Assembly: GCA_012934845.2 (NCBI GenBank)
Contig: WNNJ02001076.1
Span: 1 to 64,000 of the forward strand
Direction of reading: 5' to 3'
Length of the DNA: 64,000 bases
From: Pomphorhynchus laevis
Lineage: Eukaryota > Acanthocephala > Palaeacanthocephala > Echinorhynchida > Pomphorhynchidae
The translations under genes and the position numbers were made by a program. The notes under the pieces are model-generated. The model saw only the letters and a list, made by a program, of their open reading frames with translations, searched no databases and had not been told where the DNA came from. Each line of letters starts with the position of its first letter. Position 1 is the first letter of the stretch. Below, in pieces: positions 45,201 through 56,905 of this stretch.

Positions 45201-45600
45201 ACTGTCCTGGAGAATTAAAATACATACACGAAAGCCAGTGTCATCCGGAAATAGCCAGATTGTTGCATTATGTCCGCTCAAATTATTTGCCGTATGACAA
45301 GAAAGATGTCGTAAATGTCACTTCATCTTGTCTTGTGTGTGCAGAGTTGAAGCCATGCTTGCGCAGGTTTTTTGACAAAGTACGAGCCAAGATCGCAACA
45401 CGGACCAACAGGGCAAAGTAACCACCCACAAGAACTCCAATCAATATAATATTCTAATGTTCATACTATCGCTCGACTGCCATAAAAATGTCGTAGAGAA
45501 GCGGTGGACTTACTCTAATCAAATCTGCACTCAGTTCAAACTCAATAGATAGCTGGGTCCGCCTTCTCTGTCTACCTAAATTATTCTTTTTAGTACACCA
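42236..45600 (+). mobile_element. Ty3/gypsy LTR retrotransposon fossil
   Basis: Parts in order: the integrase C-terminal end of one copy (42267-42660), an LTR-like region (about 42650-42870) followed by a primer-binding-site-like TGGCGTCAGAAGT, gag with two CCHC knuckles (about 43360-43480), protease/RT (about 43600-44460) and RNase H (44714-45200). The order, pol end then LTR then gag-pol, suggests two tandem copies that share one LTR. The integrase of the right-hand copy is absent and the right boundary is uncertain. The element is broken, with at least five breaks, and old. It is inactive. Confidence 0.8.
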
Positions 45601-45689
45601 TGTAAGTGCATAAAACCGAGGCAATAATCACATATCACGGATAATACGCGCAAAAATAAACTACCAAGCAGACCCCATTAATAGTGTCA

Positions 45690-46965
45690 CTCCAAATGTT
45701 CGAAAATCCTCTAATCCAAAAGCCGGTAACGTCAATGGCAACGTACGTGCAGCGATTATGTTGGGCCGAAAAGGGAATTACAGGAAAGCGATGCAAAGAC
45801 TCATGTTAATCGGTTTTGTCGCACATGGTTCTTATACAAAATCAAAGTTAATCGCACTCTATCCTGGTTCATACCGTGCCTATCCGTATCGCGCAGCCAA
45901 CACCTCTGCATTAGCTAGTGAATTAAGCCGAGATCAGACCGACCTACCGGTTTTAAAACCACTTGGACACTCTATTTCTTTCGCTTGACTCTAATCTTCT
46001 TTGGTCACGGATGTCTCCATCGACTCACACACAATTAGTAAAGCTGTAAGATCCTTCACACCAGAATCATCCGCCGGATGCTTCGAGCTGCAACCAGAAC
46101 ACCTGTAGGACTGCATTGCAGCCGAATCAGGAGTCTTACTGCTTGAGCGTCTAATACGTTTTGTAAACTACATGTTGTGCAGACGGGCTCCTCGCTCGTT
46201 GGCTCCATTCTTCGCAAGAACAAACCTCATCGCACTCCCGAAAAAGAACTGTAGCATCCGACCTATCGCCACCGCCGAAGTCTTTCGACGTCTGGTTTCT
46301 AAATGCGCCTGCATTCGTCTCCGCTTTGTTTTTCGAGATCTACTTAGTCCAAATCAATACGGAGTTGCTGTGGAAGATTGAGTTGTTCGGATTATTTAGC
46401 AGGTCAGGGCATTACATAAAATTCATAATATGCCAGACTCATGGGCTTGGGCTAAGATAGACCTGTCAAACGCATTTAACTCCAAAGGGGTCCTTTTGGA
46501 TACTTTGGTCCTTTCGGATACTCCAAAAGGGTCATTTTTATCCAAAAGGGTCCTTTTAGATACATATCTCCCGAAACAAGCTGCTGATCTTAACTCCGTC
46601 TCTACAATAGAAGACTCTCAAATCAGTTACGTATTACTAAGTAAGTGTTGTTCGGCGTCCAGACTAACTCATCTAATAAGAACGATCGATCCTCAAATCT
46701 TTTGCCCTTTTCCACTCGATTTGATGCATGTGTTCTGGATTCGCTCTAGAAAATTGAATACTGGTCCGCGATTTTTAATGCAGTATCCAGCCGAATTTCG
46801 TAACTACTTCCATGGGCTCTGTTCTGCTACGGTGAACCATCCTACCTGAGAATTTCCTATTCAGACCGCATTCTTTCTGCTGAGGGCGTACAGGAGGGCG
46901 ATCTCCTTAGTCCCTTTCTGTTTTCGCTATCGATTCATCAAATCGTAACTAACGTCAATTCGATC
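45690..46965 (+). pseudogene. R-B LINE, second copy, rearranged
   Basis: The plus strand reads KGNYRKAMQRLMLIGFVAHG, then VTDVSIDSHTISKAVRSFTP and CFELQPEHL, then TNLIALPKKNCSIRPIATAE, WAWAKIDLSNAFNS (first catalytic Asp) and, near 46860-46930, LSAEGVQEGDLLSPFLFSL. The order and boxes match the R-B copy at 23750-25985. Between 46470 and 46820 the region is disturbed by a short repeat GGGTCCTTTTGGATA with variants and by an out-of-order segment (SKCCSASRLTHLIRT). It is dead. Confidence 0.7.
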
Positions 46966-48045
46966 CTTACAGACCAGTAAGTATTACTTGCTTATGTTGT
47001 AGAATGTTAGAGCGAATTATACATGGTTATATGGTCAAGTTTTATAGTGAGAATAATGTAATAGCTTCTGAGCAACATGGTTTCCGTAAGGGTTATTCGA
47101 CAGTTACTAATCTACTCGCAGCCCATCTTGATTGGTCAGCTAATAAAGCCGTATCCATTGCTACTGACATTATATTCTTCGATTTCTCTAAGGCATTTGA
47201 CAGAGTAGACCATAGATTCCTCCTAAATAACCTGGAGAAAACTGGCATTCCATTTTTGCTTGTTAGATGGATTGCATCATTTTTAAGCAATCGTAGTTAT
47301 AGTGTGCATGTAGATAATTTTTACTCTTCTTCGCGGCCATGTAATATAGGAGTGCCTCAAGGTTCAGTATTGGGTCCATTGTTATTTAGTGTCTACATCA
47401 ACGATCTCCCGGAATTTATTGATTCTCGGATGCTTTTATATGCAGACGATTTGAAAATCTGGCGGGCAATTCGTTTACCCAATGATATAGTTAAACTGCA
47501 ACGGGATATCGATGAAGTCGAAAATTGGGCTCTGCTCAATAGGTTGATTATAAATATATCAAAATGCAAACATTAACGTGTTTGTGGCGGAAATGCTCAA
47601 TATTTAGCTAATTATAGCTTTCAAAGCAGTGATATAGAACGAGTGAGCAAATACAAGGACTTGGGAGTGTGGATAAACAGTGATTTGAGTACCGTCACAC
47701 ATACTGAACATGCTTATTCAAATGCTTTAAGAATAATCGGTCTACTTCGACGCACTTTCATTGCACTCAATCAATTTGCCCTACGTCCGCTAATCTTTGC
47801 TCATGTGTTGAGCCGTCTTCTATATGCTGCGCCGTGTGTGTATCCCCAAAATTCAAAAGAACATATTAGTTCAGAGAGGGTACTTCATAGAGCTACCAAG
47901 CTAGCACCGCAACTGAAATTTTTGTCGTACCCTGATCGATTAAAAGCACTTAGACTTGAGACTGTCACGTGGACCCGCCGATACATCGACATGAGTATGG
48001 TCTGGCAAATTCTTAATGATTTGGATCATCCACTTCGGGAGCTGC
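46966..48045 (+). pseudogene. LINE-F, CR1-like RT fragment
   Basis: The 190-codon frame (47004-47576) is RT: MLERIIHGYMVKFYSENNVI, EQHGFRKGYSTVTNLLAAH, TDIIFFDFSKAFDRVDH, GVPQGSVLGPLLFSVYINDL and MLLYADDLKIWRAI. All three catalytic Asp are present. A stop ends it at ISKCKH, and the frame resumes at 47643 with MSKYKDLGVWINSDLS. At 48045 it runs into NL-2e. LINE-F is a good reference for the segment missing from LINE-D. Confidence 0.87.
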
Positions 48046-48187
48046 TACAACGAAGGAGCGGAAGCCAAAAGAGGTAGAGAAGTTTGGGACATGTAAAAGA
48101 AGGGAATTACGGGAACGCAGAGCACAATACATAGTACGAGAATTGTCGAGAAAAGGAAGGTTAAGAAATGAAGGGGTATGAGAGGTT
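48046..48187 (-). pseudogene. NL-2e LINE, distal part (split by NL-1c)
   Basis: Minus-strand C-terminal RT segment matching 55990-56115 closely. It lacks the 3' hairpin, so its 3' end was lost at the join with LINE-F. The upstream part of the same copy resumes at 50178. Confidence 0.8.
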
Positions 48188-50177
48188 AAAAAAAGGATTT
48201 ATTTTAACGTGGCAAATGCGTGCCAGCGCACGCTTACATGACCACAACAAAACAAGACTGTGAATCAGGTGTCGAGAAGGTGTGAACGAAGGATGTGTTT
48301 GAATGTGATAAAGGAGGAAGCGCGGCGGACGTCGAGAGGGAGTTGATTCCAGGCGAGTGAGGTGGCGACGAGGAAGGATCGGAGACCGTAGTTGTTGGAG
48401 TAATTAGGAACGTGGAGTAAGAGGATATGACAGGAACGAAGCGATAGCGAGGTGGGGCGAGTATCGTCTAAGAAAGGAAGGTTGATGAACGATGGGGAGC
48501 CGACAGCGATGAGACGAAAAGTAACGAGAAGAAGGCGGAGTTTGATGCGGATGTGGATGGTGGGCCAGGAGAGTTGGGCAAAATATGTGGATGTGTGGTC
48601 GAAGCGACGGAGACGAAAGAGTACTCGAACGGCGGTGTTGATTATTCGTTGTAGGGGTAGGATGATGGATTTTGGAGAATTGGCGAAAAGGCTAAGGCAG
48701 TAATCGATTTTAGGGAAAAGAAGCGATGAAAGAAGAGACATACAAGAACGGAAGTCAATAAGGGGGCGGATACGGCGGATGTCACGGAGAATTAAGTTAG
48801 ATGAGCGGACCTTGTCACGGACGAAGGGTTTAAGGGAAAGGTGATCATCGAAATGGAAGCCTAAGAAAGTGAGATTGTGCACTATGGGGATGATCGATGA
48901 GGCAAAATATACATTGGGAGAGATATGTTTGGTTTACGGGGGAGGATCCACATTATTTTGGACTTTTCGGGGTTTAGAACGAGATGGAGATTGGAGAGAC
49001 GTTTGTAGATAGAAGAAAGACAGTTGGAGGCAGAAATGACGATATCGTGTATGCGATATGCGGGTGCATAAGCATAGATAAGAATGTCATCGGCGTATTG
49101 CATGACCTTAAAGGAGTAAGGTTTGATAAACGGAGATAGATCGCCAAGCAGAAGAGAGAAATGCAGGGGACCTAGGACTGAACCTTGTAAGACTCCGCAA
49201 AAATAGGGATGGGATGGGAGGATGATGAATTATTACAGACGCGAAAGGAAGGGTCTGATAGATATGAGGCGAACCATGCTACGGAGGAGGAAGAAAAGCC
49301 GTAATCATAACGAAGGCGAGAAAGGAGGACGGAGTGGTCGACAATGTCGAATGCGGACGAGAGTTCGAGGGAGATGAGAACACTATATAGAGCCTTGTCT
49401 CGAGAAATGAGTAAGTCGTTGTACACTTTTATGCATGCGATTTCTGTCGAGTGATTAGAGCGGAAAGCGGATTGGAAAGGAGGGTACATATTGGATGAGG
49501 AGAGATAAGCGTTGATTTGTATTAAGATGAGGCGTTCTAAGAGCTTAGAAAGAGTAGGGAGTAGTGAAATGGGGCGATAGCTAGAAGGAAGGGAGGGGTC
49601 GAGCGATTGTTTCTTAAGGAAAGGACGAACGATTGCGGATTTCCAGTGTGAAGGGAAGATACGACTGCGGATGGACTAGTTAAACAAGGTTGTGAGAAAT
49701 GGGGATATCGATGAGCATATAGATTTTAATATGTGAGTAGGCAGGGGATCGGCAGGTGAGGTTTTGTTGGGCAAGGACATGAGGACAGATGATACTTCTG
49801 TAGGTGAGACAGGGAGAAGATGAAAGAGTTTCGGAAGGATGAGAGTAGACTGGGCAGAGTGGGATAGGATGAAGACCGGGGTAAGAGAGCAACGTTGATA
49901 CTTTAGTCTGGAGAAATGACGAATAATCATTGGCATTGATGTTGCACGGCGAAGAGGAGCGAGCAAGGATTGAGTTAAAAGTATGCCAGAGAGTCTTAGA
50001 GTTGAATGAAGTGTTGATTTTATGCTGCTAGAAGGAGTTGCATTTGGTACGTAGTAGGTTGAGATGAGACAGGCGAAGAGCAAGATAGGAATCACGGAAA
50101 GTCGGAGTGATCGAGCGGAAATCACGTTTGAGAGAGCGGTGATAGACTCGAAAAGCATGGCGGAGTCGACGCTCCGC
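48188..50177 (-). pseudogene. NL-1c LINE, nested in NL-2e
   Basis: Minus frames: 49489-49172 (FQSAFRSNHSTEIACIKVYN, SLELSSAFDIVDH, with Glu in place of the usual Asp two residues before Ser), 49103-48882 (MQYADDILIYAYAPAYRIHD) and 48882-48265 (FLGFHFDDHLSLKPF to LLDT). It ends in the 3' hairpin 48209-48245. It is 5'-truncated at the same linker region as NL-1b (SVDSAMLFESI). The uninterrupted NL-2f copy at 56100-56120 shows the empty site, and AGTT-containing 5-bp borders fit a target duplication. Confidence 0.9.
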
Positions 50178-50885
50178 CATGAAGTTATAAGGCGAAAAGC
50201 AATGATAAGAAGACGAATTTGAACACGACAATAAATGGTAGGCCAATCGATAGAAACAAGATGGTGGGATGTATGATCAAAACGACGAAGACGGAGGAGA
50301 ACTCGGACGGCTGCGTTTATGATGCGTTGTAAAGAAAGAAGAGTGAATTTAGGTGAGTTGGAACATAGACTTAGGCAGTAATCAAGTCTTGATAAAATAA
50401 GATAAGTTATAAGAGTTATACATGAAGGGAAATCGATCAATCTACGAATTTGACGGAAACTGCGGAGAATCAAGGTAGATGAGCGTACTTTATCTCTAAC
50501 GAAAGGTTTAAGTGATAGTCTGTTGTCGAAATGGAAGCCTAGGAAACGAGATTGTCAACGTTAGGAAGAATTGTAGAATTTAATGATACGGAGGAAAGTT
50601 CTAAGCCGAAACGTCGAGGTAGGATCTACATAATTTTGGATTTATCAGGATTCAGAGAAAGGCGAAGAAAAGAATGATGATTGGAAATTGAGACAAGACA
50701 GTCGGAAGCAAAAACACTAATATCGTGAATACGATAAACAGGTGCATGAGCATAGATGATAATGTCATCAGCATATTACATAAGCTGGAAGTTAAATTTA
50801 TGAGAAATCGAAGATAAATCACCGAGAAGAAGAGAGAAAAGCATAGGGTCTAATACTGAGCCATGTGGAACACCGGACGGGATGG
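50178..50885 (-). pseudogene. NL-2e LINE, proximal part
   Basis: Minus strand, from motif B (PSGVPHGSVL near 50870) through NLISSFC-like and YADD-region codons to MILRSFRQIRRLIDFPSC and LSRLDYCLSLCSNSPKF. It then meets NL-1c at 50177. Nearly identical to NL-2f over the shared part. Confidence 0.83.
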
Positions 50886-51790
50886 TCGATTATATTGTTA
50901 AAGGTTTTATAAAACGTCAATGACAAGCAGGTTTTACAGGATAAGTTAAAAATTCTACATTAATGGACTTGTACATATTTTAAAGTGTATGCATATGAGG
51001 TTTGGAATTAACAATTTGGCTACATAGTATGCTTTAGGCCACGAGTCTATTTTGTGATGTAACAGTGTTAAAGATTTAGGTGAATTAATTAATGATAATT
51101 TCAAATCTTAATTAAACACATATCGCATATGCATCTCGATTGAGGCATTTGTGCTATGTTGTGAAGAGCACTTATCTTCTTTAACTCTTGGATATCGTGC
51201 TCATTTATTAAGAGCCTTCATTAGGCCATTAATAGAGTATGCAGCATCATCAACTTTTCCGTGTACACGCAAGAATCTTAAAGATTTGAAACGATTCGTC
51301 TAGGTTTTATGAAATTGTGCTGAAAATTGAGGGACTTTAATTTAGACCCCATAAGAAACAGATTGATGGATCTGAATTTGATAGCAATGCATAATATTTT
51401 GAAAAGAAACGATTAATTTCCACTTGAGTGCGTATCGATAAATGATAAGTTGTGCGGTCGGAGTAATTCGTAATGTTTAAAAATATTAGATCACGGGAAG
51501 TGTCAGCGTAATTTCCGAATTTCACATCGAGCTCTCAATATATGTATGAGCTTCAAGATTCTACAGTCACTGCTGACAATAGTAAGTAGTTAAAATCGAT
51601 GGTTACGCAGTGGGTAAAGTCGCAAAAATATGCCTAAACGGCGCGTGGACTATCCCTGTATTTGATTTGACTCCGTAACTTGTGTATGAGTGAGCAAAAC
51701 ATTTTTAGTTTAAGCTCTGTATATTAATTATAATTTTTCAAGAAATAGAAAATTAGAAAATAAATAAAAGAAAATTACAATAATTGTGAT
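50886..51790 (+). pseudogene. LINE-G, CR1-like RT tail, heavily decayed
   Basis: The plus strand shows VKDLGELINDNFKS, then EEHLSSLTLGYRAHLLRAFI and RPLIEYAASSTFPCTRKNLK, the segment after the RT palm in LINE-D-type elements. Stops are frequent. It is a separate copy from LINE-F, because both carry the DLG block. Confidence 0.65.
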
Positions 51791-51830
51791 AAGTTGATAA
51801 GTAAGTTTGAAAGTTTGAAAGATTTTTAAT

Positions 51831-51868
51831 GTGGCAAATGCACACAGACTGTGTGCTTACAAGCCCAC
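51831..51868 (-). other. NL-3-type 3' hairpin
   Basis: The minus strand forms GTGG/CCAC outside and GCACACA/TGTGTGC inside, loop GTC. Three of six inner pairs differ from the NL-1 form, and each change is compensated. Confidence 0.8.
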
Positions 51869-52294
51869 AAAAGTGAAAGAAATTAAAAAAGTTAATTTTT
51901 TAGTAGCATCGATTTTAGTTCCTTTTTAAAAAATTGGAGTGAGGATGATGATCGCAGATGATCAGGTAAGGAATTCCAAAGGAAAGACGTAGCGATATGT
52001 AGGGATCGACGGCCGAAGTTGGTTGAGTGAAGAGGTAGGTGTAGCAGAAGAGAATCACAGGAACGTAGGTGAGTAGAAAGATAGCGAGATTCACTTAGAG
52101 TTGGCAGATAGAGATAAGAAGGAGAATTACAATGGAGAAAGCGATGAGTTGGACAAAGCAGACGAAAACGAATGCGATGTTCAATACTTAGCCATCCAAG
52201 TTTTGATAAATATGAAGATATATGATCGAATTTACGAAGTCGAAAAAGAATGCACACAGCAGTGTTAATGAGGCGCTGGAGAGGTTTAAGGGAT

Positions 52295-52364
52295 AATTAC
52301 AAATTTATTTAATGTGGCAAATGCGTACAAGCTGTACGCTTGCAAGTCCACAAACAAAAATGAA
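52295..52364 (-). repeat. NL-2 3'-end-only insertion in NL-3
   Basis: About 70 bp with the NL-2 hairpin (52314-52351, inner stem GCGTAC/GTACGC) and AAATTTATTTAATG. It separates the NL-3 thumb from the palm. It is a very short 5'-truncated copy. Confidence 0.82.
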
Positions 52365-53984
52365 AAAGGATGAGAATACAGTAATCAATACGTGGGAAAA
52401 GAAGGGAGGAGATAAGAGATTTACAAGAACTAAAATCTAGAGAATTTTTGACATGACGAATATCACGGAGCAGAACATTTGAAGATCTAATTTTATTACG
52501 AATGAAGGGATCGAGATGCAGGTTATTGTCGAAGTGAATACCTAGAAATACTAGTTTATCTACAGCAGGAATAATTGTGGCTGAAGATACAGAGAAGGAG
52601 GAAAAACAGAAACAGTGGAGGGTAAAATCCTATAACACTTTAGATTTGGTAGGATTTAGGGACATGCGCAAAGAAATTAGATGTTCTGATAGAGCACGAA
52701 GACAATTAGATGCGGATACGAAAAGTTGGCTTTGGGAATGAGGAGACGAATGAGAATAAAGAAGTATGTCATCAGCGTACTGCATTACCCTGAAGCAGAA
52801 TTTACTAGTTATACAAGATAAATCTCCAAGAAGAAGCGTAAATAGAATAGGGCCAAGTACAGAACCTTGAGGTACACCACAAGAGAGAAGATAGAGGAGA
52901 ACACATTGAATTAGAATGGACGGAAAATGATCGATCGGAGAGATACGAAGAGAACCAAGCCAAGGTGGACGAAGAGAAACCATAGTGATAGCGAAGACGA
53001 AAAAGAAGGATTTCGTGATCGACAATGTCGAATGCAGATGAAATATCGAGCGATATTACCACACTACACAGTCTTTTGTCACGAGCGGAGAGAATATCAT
53101 AAAATACTTTATGACATGCTAGTTCGGTGAAATGATTGGAGCGGAAAGCCGATTGAAAAGAAGGGTAGATATGCTATGAAGATAGATACTTGTTTATCTG
53201 ATCTAAGACAAGGTGTTCAAGAATTTTAGATAAGGTTGGTAGAATTGATATTGGGCGATAAGATGAAGGAAGAGAGGGGTCAAGAGAGAACTTTTTAAGT
53301 AAAGGACGAAAAATGGACGTTTCCAAAAGAACAGGAAATATTCCATTCACGATTGGCGAGATAAAGAGGCTGGTAAGGAAAGATGTGAAGTCTGTTGACA
53401 ACAATTTGAGAATTCGAATAGGGATGGGATCGGCAGGAGAGGACTTACAAGTTAACGAAATAAGAAGGCACGATACCTCATCTTCAGATACCGCAAGTAG
53501 ATAAAAGAGCTCAGGGATACGAACAGACTAGATACAATAAGTTTTGTGGAAGGACAATGATCGAATCGATTAGATAAACAGTTTTTGAAATTAGGTAATC
53601 GGAGAATTGAGAAGGATCAAGAGTGGAGGTGACAGAGGAACGAGAAAGTAGAGAATTAAGAGTTTTCCATTTAGTTCGAGAGTCATTAGCGGAAGCCTGT
53701 TTGTTTCGCCAAAAACTATGTGCCTTAGAACGCAGAAGTTGCCTATGCGAACGACGAAGAGCAAAGAATTGGTTACGATAAAAGGATGAGTCAAGTTCTG
53801 AAGATAGTCTGAGATAACGATGATAAGTTCTGAAAGAACGACGCAGGAGGCGTTTTGAAGTCACACACTCAGAGTCGAACCATGTTGCAAGATTTTGCCG
53901 TGATTGAACAAAAGTTTTAAGAGGAAGAATTTCATCGAGGATAGAGCAAAATACATTGTCAAAATACATTGTCATAAGTAATAA

Positions 53985-54110
53985 TAATACAAATTTATTT
54001 AATGTGGCAAATGCATACAAGCTGTACGCTTACAAGTCCACAAACAAAAATGAAAAGTCAAGCAGATAAATTGTGTAAATGGAATCAGATTTGTCGTTTA
54101 AAGTAATTAG
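53985..54110 (-). repeat. NL-2 3'-end-only insertion in NL-3 with AAGTAAT duplication
   Basis: About 125 bp with the hairpin at 54004-54041. AAGTAAT occurs at both borders (near 53977 and 54103), a 7-bp target-site duplication. It splits NL-3 between the endonuclease and the RT linker. Confidence 0.82.
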
Positions 54111-55225
54111 GGTATTAGTAGATAGAAGAAGGATACATTAACGGAGAGCGGTTAATATGCGAGCGATGAAGGGAAAATACGAGGAATTTCCAAGAACGAC
54201 ATGAGATAATTTTCGCAGGAACATTTATTTTTAACAAAGGGAGAGAACATGTAACAAGGAAGTGGTCGGATAGAGTAGGATCAGATATGCACAATGAAGA
54301 AGACAAGGCAAGACGCGAAGGTAGGGCAACAATATCGAGGGTACCGCCAAGAATATGGGTAGCAGAAGCATAATGAGAAGACATGATTTGAAAATCATGA
54401 TCGTTAAATGTAGAAATCGTCTTTTGGGCATTGGAATCATGAGGACGGTCTAAGCGAACATTTATATCACCTAGTACAACTCAAGGTAAATCGGAGAGAA
54501 AGATGAAAGAAAGTAAGTTTGACAGTTCACAGAAAAAAAGAGTCAGACGGATGACATGATCCAGGCCGATAGAATAAGTAGATATTGAGAAACAACGAGC
54601 CGGCTTTTACACGGAACCCAAGTAGTTCGAAAGTGAGAGGAACAAATGGCGACGGTAATGATTGCAACGAAGACAAATTGTGAGAGAAAGCTATAAGACC
54701 ATCGTGGTTAATTAGTTGATTTGAACTAATAGGTTGTTGACGAGCCTTATCGACCACAGAGAGATTTAAAGAGCGGAGGCGTATAAGAGAGTAATCATTC
54801 TAATTAACGTGCCAAGATTCGGTTAAACACAAAACATCCAAAGATGTTTGAAGAAAAAGATCATATACTGAATCAACCTTGTTTCTAAGAGATCGGTTAT
54901 TTAAAACGGCTAATTTCCAAGAAGATTTGGGGAGCAGCGGAGTAGAATCAATTAGAGGATACCCCGGATGATTTACTTGAAGTTTTGCTGGAGAATTTAC
55001 ATTTAAATCATTTTCAATCGTTGGTCATATATTGGCTGGGTTAGAAAGATTGTTGTTGCCTGTAGACGAAACTTCGACGAGTACTGGTAAGCTCTCATTT
55101 ACTGCGTGGGCTTCCCTACTTGATGAAACCACTATCTTATGCCCTCTAATAAAATATCGCTTACTTGGGTCTGACTTTTTTCGTTCGGATAATTTTTTCC
55201 GTAAAATAAAATTCTTTCCGTAAGT

Positions 55226-55424
55226 AAAATAAATGTTATGTCACTAATTTAACGTGGGTTCTGCATTTTGGATTGCAGTTTTGCAGTTGCATCTTATGCA
55301 ATTCGAGTTGGCTCATACTAGCGAAATTAGGTTCGCCTCAGTACCTAAATACCTGATGTTGAAACAACAAATGGTATAAAATTGCTATTTTCGATCATGT
55401 AATGATACAGAAGTAATAAAAAAG
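55226..55424. other. Spacer between NL-3 and NL-1d
   Basis: Includes an imperfect repeat of GCAGTTTTGCAGTTGCA. No gene seen; may be the 5' UTR of NL-3. Confidence 0.35.
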
Positions 55425-55785
55425 GATTTATTTTTTTACGTGGCAAATGCGTGCCGGTGTACACTTACATGACCACAACAAAATAAATAAAAATCTAAAT
55501 CATGTGTCGAGAAGGTCGGAACGAATGAGATATTTGAATGTGATAAAGGAGAGAGAGCAGCGGACGTCGAGGGGGCTGATTCCAGGCGAGTGGGCCGGTG
55601 ATGAGGAAAGATCGGATACCGTAGTTAGAGTAGTTGGGAAAGTCGGGTAAGAGGAAATGACGGAAACGCAGCGATAGAGAGGTGAGGCGAGTGGCGTCTA
55701 AGAAAGAGAGATTGATGAACGATGGGAATCCGACAGCGATGAAACGAAAAGTGACGAGAAGGCGGAGTTTGAGGCAGATAATATA
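55425..55785 (-). pseudogene. NL-1d LINE, distal part (split by NL-2f)
   Basis: Minus C-terminal RT (GFPSFINLSFLDATRLTSLS, then LLPDFPNYSNYGIRSFLIT) and a decayed 3' hairpin (55440-55476). Resumes upstream at 56646. Confidence 0.82.
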
Positions 55786-56645
55786 ATATAATAATAATTT
55801 ATTTAACGTCACAAATGCGTGAAAAATGCACGCTTAAATGACCACTAACAAAAAAGAACAGGAAAAGTCACAGATAATTAGTTAATTGTTAAAATGGAAT
55901 TGGATTTGGCGTTTGAAGCACAGCATATATGTTGATTGGCGGATATGAATATGCAGTTGATTCCACAAGAAAGGAGCAGCCACAAGGAAGGAGCGGAAGC
56001 CAAAAGATGTAGAGTAGTTTGGGACATGCAAAAGAAGGGAATTACGGGAACGCAGAGCACAATACACAGTACGAGAATTGTCGAGAAAAGGAAGGTTGAG
56101 AAATGAAGGGGTATGAGAAGTTATAAGGCGAAAAGCAATGATAAGAAGACGAATTTGAACACGACAATAAATGGTAGGCCAATCGATAGAAACAAGATGG
56201 TGGGATGTATGATCAAAACGACGAAGACGGAGGAGAACTCAGACGGCTGCGTTTATGATGCGTTGTAAATAAAGAAGAGTGAATTTAGGTGAGTTGGAAC
56301 ATAGACTTAGGCAGTAATCAAGTCTTGATAAAATAAGATAAGTTATAAGAGTTATACATGAAGGGAAATCGATCAATCTACGAATTTGACGGAGACTGCG
56401 GAGAATCAAGGTAGATGAGCGTACTTTATCTCTAACGAAAGGTTTAAGTGATAGTTTGTTGTCGAAATGGAAGCCTAGGAAACGAGATTGTCAACGGTAG
56501 GAAGAATTGTAGAATTTAATGATACGGAGGAAGGTTCTAAGCCGAAGCGTCGAGGTAGGATCCACATTATTTTAGATTTATCAGTATTCAGAGAAAGGTG
56601 TAGGGAAGAAAGATGATTGGAAATTGAGACAAGACAGCTGGAAAC
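55786..56645 (-). pseudogene. NL-2f LINE, nested in NL-1d
   Basis: The minus strand runs from just after motif YADD (SSVSSCLVSISNHLSSLHLS, LNTDKSKIMWILPRRFGLEP) through the thumb to RSRNSLLLHVPNYSTSFGFR and the 3' hairpin (55808-55845). NL-1d codons match on both sides, and CAGAT borders both ends, which fits a 5-bp target duplication. It is 5'-truncated. Confidence 0.87.
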
Positions 56646-56905
56646 AGATGTGGATGGTGGACCAAGCGAGTTGGGCAAGATGTGTAAATATGTGGTCGAA
56701 GCGACGGAAACGTAGGAGCATTTGAACGGCGAAGCTGATGATGCATTGTAGGGGGTAAGGTGATGGATTTTGGAGAATGAGCGAAAAGTCCGAGGCAGTA
56801 ATCGATTTTAGAGAAGATCAGCGATGAAATAAGAGAAATACAAGAACGGAAGTCGATAAGGGGGCGGATACGGCGAATGTCACGGGAAATTATCTCTGCG
56901 ATGCT
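56646..56905 (-). pseudogene. NL-1d LINE, proximal part
   Basis: Minus frame with SRDIRRIRPLIDFRSCISLI, SSLIFSKIDYCLGLFAHSPK and then PTIHICIK-like codons up to the NL-2f border. It is 5'-truncated at 56905. Confidence 0.8.

Larger units (their letters stand above)
51815..55225 (-). pseudogene. NL-3 LINE, near full-length ORF2, with two nested NL-2 tails
   Basis: Minus strand, 5' to 3': linker (55200-55030, KKLSERKKSDPSKRYFIRGH), endonuclease start (YPLIDSTPLLPKSSWKLAVL, DVLCLTESWHVN), LINHDGLIAFSHNL, endonuclease end (THILGGTLDIVALPSRLAL, SDHFLVTCSL), DE(N)-RT linker (ATWFDSECVTSKRLLRRSF), then RT: SLDPSLPSSYRPISILPTLS, MVISLDISSAFDIVDHEILL, CGVPQGSVLGPILFTLLLGD, MQYADDILLYSH, and C-terminus to 51892. 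The 3' hairpin (51831-51868) has the NL-3 stem GCACAC/GTGTGC. There are several breaks. Confidence 0.83.
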
